A DNA stretch of 7,962 nt from an uncultured Aquincola sp. (GTDB lineage Bacteria; Pseudomonadota; Gammaproteobacteria; Burkholderiales; Burkholderiaceae): positions 1 through 7,962 of the forward strand of contig CAKZXL010000722.1 in NCBI GenBank assembly GCA_937883885.1, in the 5' to 3' direction. This document shows, piece by piece, positions 5,900-7,962 of this stretch. How positions within the stretch are numbered: the first letter of the stretch is position 1; the number at the start of each line of letters is the position of its first letter. Both the position numbers and the translations under genes were made by a program. The notes under the pieces were generated by a model. That model saw only the letters and a program-made list of their open reading frames with translations, did not search any database and was not told where the DNA came from.

Positions 5900-6988
5900 T
5901 CAGCGGGTTTCGGCCAGCGTGGGGTAGTCGGTGTAGCCGGCCGCACCGCCGCCATACAGCGTGCTCGGGTCCAGCGGTGCCAGCGGCGCGCCCGTCTTCA
6001 GACGCTCCACCAGATCGGGGTTCGAGATGAAGGGCCGGCCAAACGCAAACAGGTCGGCTTCGGCCGCCTGCAGCCGCGCCGCAGCCAGGTCGGCGTCGTA
6101 GCCGTTGTTGACCAGGTAGGTCTGCTTGAACAGCCGCCGAAGCGCGCCGTAGTCGAACGGCGCCACGTCGCGCGGGCCGCCGGTGGCGCCTTCCACCACA
6201 TGCAGATAGACGATGCCCAGCGCGCTCAGGCGCTGGACGATGTGCTCGTACTGCGGCTGCGGATCGCTGCAGGAGATGCCGTTGGCCGGTGACACCGGCG
6301 AGATGCGCACCCCCGTGCGGTGGGCGCCGATCTCCTGGCTCACGGCGGTCGCCACCTCCAGCAGCAAGCGCGCGCGGTTCTCGATCGAGCCGCCGTAGGC
6401 ATCGGTGCGGTGGTTGGCGCCGTCCTTGATGAACTGCTCCAGCAGGTAGCCATTGGCGCCATGGATCTCGACGCCGTCGAATCCTGCCTCGATGGCATTC
6501 GCCGCCGCCTGCCGGAAGTCGTTCACCAGGCCAGGTATTTCGGTGATGTCCAGCGCGCGCGGCTCGGACACGTCGGCGAAGCCATTGTTGACAAAGGTCT
6601 TGGTGGCGGCACGCAGGGCCGAAGGCGCCACCGGCGCTGCGCCGCCCGGCTGCAGGTCGACATGCGAGACACGACCCACGTGCCACAGCTGCACGAAGAT
6701 GCGCCCGCCGCGCGCATGCACGGCGTCGGTCACACGGCGCCAGCCTGCAATCTGCTGCGGCGTGTACAGCCCGGGCGTGTCCTGGTAGCCCTGCGCCTGG
6801 GCCGAGACCTGCGTGGCCTCGGTGATGAGGAGGCCGGCCGAGGCCCGCTGTGCGTAGTAGGTCGCTGCCAGCTCGCTGGGCACCAGCCCGGCACCAGCGC
6901 GGTTGCGCGTCAAAGGCGCCATCACGATGCGGTTGGCGAGCGTGAGGGGCCCGAGGGCATACGGCTCGAAGAGGGCTTGCGTGTTCAT
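5900..6988 (-). CDS. nemA: Old Yellow Enzyme-family FMN ene-reductase (NemA-like alkene reductase)
   Basis: FMN enzyme that reduces activated C=C bonds (enones, maleimides, nitro compounds) with NADPH, 362 residues, the normal length. It closely follows E. coli NemA along its whole length: LANRIVMAPLTRNR with Thr27 near the flavin; ASAGLLITEATQ; QLWHVGRVSH; the substrate-binding pair His176 and Asn179 in VEIHGANGYLLEQF with proton donor Tyr181; NHRTDAYGGSIENR; Arg228 in GVRISPV; AFGRPFISNPDL; and the C-terminal YGGGAAGYTDYPTL. The pair is His/Asn, as in yeast OYE and plant-type members. The ATG at 6988 fits the family start; an extension to TTG at 7021 would begin at the promoter. It is the first gene of the operon with the SDR, and is divergent from the TetR gene. 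The symbol is by similarity; the true substrate is unknown. Confidence 0.92.
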   Translation of the reverse strand: MNTQALFEPYALGPLTLANRIVMAPLTRNRAGAGLVPSELAATYYAQRASAGLLITEATQVSAQAQGYQDTPGLYTPQQIAGWRRVTDAVHARGGRIFVQLWHVGRVSHVDLQPGGAAPVAPSALRAATKTFVNNGFADVSEPRALDITEIPGLVNDFRQAAANAIEAGFDGVEIHGANGYLLEQFIKDGANHRTDAYGGSIENRARLLLEVATAVSQEIGAHRTGVRISPVSPANGISCSDPQPQYEHIVQRLSALGIVYLHVVEGATGGPRDVAPFDYGALRRLFKQTYLVNNGYDADLAAARLQAAEADLFAFGRPFISNPDLVERLKTGAPLAPLDPSTLYGGGAAGYTDYPTLAETR

Positions 6989-7020
6989 GCTGTCCGCTTT
7001 TTGGTGATCTGACGGCCTCA

Positions 7021-7037
7021 ATGATGATGGTCGTCAT
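7021..7037. promoter_or_regulatory. Candidate TetR operator over the OYE promoter
   Basis: ATGATGATGGTCGTCAT is an imperfect 17-bp palindrome (6 of 8 base pairs match) that covers the -10 and part of the spacer of the OYE promoter. Its right arm GTCGTCAT recurs at 7842-7849 near the right edge. TetR repressors commonly bind palindromes of this length in the gap between their own gene and the divergent target. Confidence 0.5.
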
Positions 7038-7049
7038 GTTTGCTGTCAA
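7021..7049 (-). promoter_or_regulatory. Promoter of the OYE-SDR operon
   Basis: On the minus strand a perfect TTGACA -35 (7049-7044) is followed by a 17-nt spacer and CATCAT (7026-7021) as -10. The predicted start near 7014 gives a leader of about 25 nt. The spacer and -10 are covered by a candidate operator, fitting repression by the divergent TetR protein. Confidence 0.65.
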
Positions 7050-7053
7050 CGGT

Positions 7054-7081
7054 TTGATGATGTATTGAATCAATGTACAGT
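7054..7081 (+). promoter_or_regulatory. Probable promoter of the TetR gene
   Basis: TTGATG (7054-7059), a 16-nt spacer and TACAGT (7076-7081) make a weak sigma-70-type promoter. Start would be near 7088, about 33 nt before the ATG. Its -35 lies in TTTGATGATG, a word shared with the second site at 7863-7872, so autoregulation is plausible. Confidence 0.4.
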
Positions 7082-7096
7082 GCAGGCTGAATCAAT
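7064..7096 (+). repeat. TGAATCAAT direct repeats around the predicted TetR start
   Basis: TGAATCAAT occurs at 7066-7074 and 7088-7096, 22 bp apart, which is about two helical turns on the same DNA face. The first copy lies in a perfect palindrome ATTGAATCAAT (7064-7074). The repeat flanks the predicted transcription start and could be a second regulatory site. Confidence 0.35.
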
Positions 7097-7120
7097 CACG
7101 ACGGCAGCAGCGGGCTCGAC

Positions 7121-7738
7121 ATGAAGGTCACCAAGGCACAGGCAGAGGCGAACCGGGCGCATATCGTGGAGACGGCCACCACGCTGTTCCGCGAGCGCGG
7201 CTATGACGGCGTGGGCGTGGCCGACTTGATGGGCGCCGCCGGCTTCACGCACGGCGGCTTCTACCGGCACTTCGGCTCCAAGGCCGATTTGATGGCCGAG
7301 GCAGCCGCCTGTGGCATCGCCCAGACCACCGCGTTGTCCGAGGGTGTGAGCGCAGCTGATTTCGTGAAGGCCTACATCTCCCGCCAGCACCGCGACGCCC
7401 TCGCCGGCGGCTGCACGATGGCGGCGCTGGGCGGCGACGCTGCCCGCCAGGGGGCCGAGGTGCGTGCGCCGTTCGCTGCCGGCATCGAAGGCATCCTGGC
7501 GGCGCTGAGCCGCGATGCCGACTTCGCCGGCCAGGACGACCCGGCGCAGGTGCGTGTGCGTGCGCTGGATCTGCTGGCGCGCGCCGTGGGCGCCATCGTG
7601 CTGTCGCGCGCCTGCCCTGACGATTCACCGCTGGCGGACGAGATCCTGGCGGCGTGCCGGAGCCAGGCCTTGCCCGCACCAAAAGCCGCCCCCAAGGCTC
7701 GGGCGGCGGGCCGCCGCGCGGCGCCGAAGCGCCCTTGA
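7121..7738 (+). CDS. TetR/AcrR-family transcriptional regulator, NemR-like
   Basis: A dimeric DNA-binding repressor of 205 residues. The N-terminal helix-turn-helix domain covers about residues 8-58: IVETATTLFRERGYDGVGV, then the recognition region AGFTHGGFYRHFGSKADLM. The remaining helices form the ligand domain. Cys98 in GGCTMAAL lines up by eye with Cys106 of E. coli NemR (SGCLTVKL), the electrophile-sensing cysteine; the position of NemR Lys175 appears to be Arg163. Other cysteines are at 64, 165 and 179. The last 25 residues (about 181-205) are a Lys/Arg/Pro/Ala tail not usual for the family. The start is the ATG at 7121; the ribosome site is weak. It is divergent from the OYE-SDR operon, which it most likely represses until an electrophile is sensed. 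NemR likeness rests on memory and on the gene neighbourhood. Confidence 0.88.
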   Translation: MKVTKAQAEANRAHIVETATTLFRERGYDGVGVADLMGAAGFTHGGFYRHFGSKADLMAEAAACGIAQTTALSEGVSAADFVKAYISRQHRDALAGGCTMAALGGDAARQGAEVRAPFAAGIEGILAALSRDADFAGQDDPAQVRVRALDLLARAVGAIVLSRACPDDSPLADEILAACRSQALPAPKAAPKARAAGRRAAPKRP

Positions 7739-7845
7739 CGCCGGGCTGAGACGCCGGCCCCCGCCGGGCTGGCAAGGTGGCCGCCGAGGCGCGGGAGAGA
7801 TCCAACCCCGCGCATCATCTGACGTGCCCTTATTGATGTCTGTCG

Positions 7846-7870
7846 TCATCAAACGATTGACGTTTGATGA
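7846..7870. promoter_or_regulatory. Perfect inverted repeat, probable operator
   Basis: Arms TCATCAAACG (7846-7855) and CGTTTGATGA (7861-7870) match over 10 bp around the 5-bp centre ATTGA. Past one mismatch two more base pairs fit. GTCGTCAT (7842-7849) and TTTGATGATG (7863-7872) are both found again in the OYE/TetR divergent region, suggesting the same regulator. It covers the -35 of a rightward promoter, as a repressor site would. Confidence 0.6.
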
Positions 7871-7886
7871 TGAACGTACGCATAAT
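7857..7886 (+). promoter_or_regulatory. Rightward promoter at the window edge
   Basis: TTGACG (7857-7862), an 18-nt spacer and CATAAT (7881-7886) form a good sigma-70 promoter, with 5 of 6 consensus bases in each box. The -35 begins in the centre and ends in the right arm of the inverted repeat. The transcript would start near 7893 and serve a gene beyond the right edge. Confidence 0.55.
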
Positions 7887-7962
7887 GAGCCACGGACCAC
7901 GCGATTCGGCGTGTTCGTCTTGCGGCTCCCCGGCTTCACCCACCCCGGACATTTCCCGTTCC

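Larger units (their letters stand above)
7739..7962. other. Non-coding stretch to the right edge with a regulated promoter
   Basis: No convincing gene lies in these 224 bp. A short GC hairpin follows the TetR stop (CCGGC 7754-7758 with GCCGG 7763-7767, no T tract). From about 7820 the base composition turns AT-rich and holds an inverted repeat and promoter facing right. A GTG at 7911 opens a frame that runs to the edge, but it has no ribosome site, so the controlled gene probably starts beyond the window. Confidence 0.5.

Noticed and set aside
5868..7073. A minus-strand frame fusing about 400 residues to the SDR
   Set aside because: It is a different phase of the OYE gene, whose own frame carries every OYE motif. 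The SDR has its own ATG and ribosome site at 5867.
7754..7767. Hairpin after the TetR gene considered as a terminator
   Set aside because: The stem is only 5 bp and there is no T tract; similar hairpins are frequent by chance in this base composition.
7245..7939. Minus-strand frames under and after the TetR gene, including one starting near 7939
   Set aside because: Low-complexity Arg/Pro/Ala translations without a ribosome site or family signal; they run through the probable operator and promoter.
7911..7962. A GTG-started frame running off the right edge
   Set aside because: Only 17 codons are visible and no ribosome site precedes it, so I do not call it a gene; the 5' leader of a gene beyond the edge is equally likely.

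Overview
The window is about 70% G+C throughout, with short intergenic gaps, long antisense open frames and genes of typical proteobacterial type. The protein families, codon use and promoter style fit a high-GC betaproteobacterium, probably of the Burkholderiales (Rubrivivax/Leptothrix/Roseateles-like). That taxonomic guess is inference; no rRNA or other marker is present. I see no tRNA, rRNA, insertion sequence, CRISPR array or phage gene.

Left block (1-1766, minus strand): a 14-segment MFS exporter gene followed, with a 4-bp ATGA overlap, by a beta-class glutathione S-transferase that runs off the left edge. In front of the exporter is a near-exact SoxR operator placed in a 19-bp spacer between -35 and -10 elements, the layout of the E. 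coli soxS promoter. This suggests a redox-cycling-drug defence operon (efflux plus glutathione conjugation), and the promoter position moves the exporter start to the ATG at 1707.

Middle block (1853-5097, plus strand): an inositol-monophosphatase-family phosphatase stands alone. After a 184-bp gap comes a tightly coupled trio: a HAD-superfamily hydrolase of haloacid-dehalogenase type, an M20D amidohydrolase that appears to start with TTG inside the HAD stop (TTGA), and a DUF861 cupin that starts inside the amidohydrolase stop (ATGA). The overlaps imply one transcript and a shared, unidentified substrate pathway.

Right block (5079-7738): an Old Yellow Enzyme of the NemA type and a short-chain dehydrogenase form a minus-strand operon that meets the cupin gene tail to tail with a 19-nt overlap. 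Divergent from it is a TetR-family regulator with a cysteine that lines up by eye with the sensing Cys of E. coli NemR, and an unusual Lys/Arg/Pro/Ala tail. The 132-bp divergent region holds facing promoters and a candidate operator.

Right edge (7739-7962): no gene is visible, but there is a second promoter whose -35 lies in a perfect 10-bp-arm inverted repeat. It shares the words GTCGTCAT and TTTGATGATG with the OYE/TetR divergent region. The simplest model is that the TetR protein controls both sites, so the gene starting just beyond the right edge would belong to the same electrophile/enone-response regulon.
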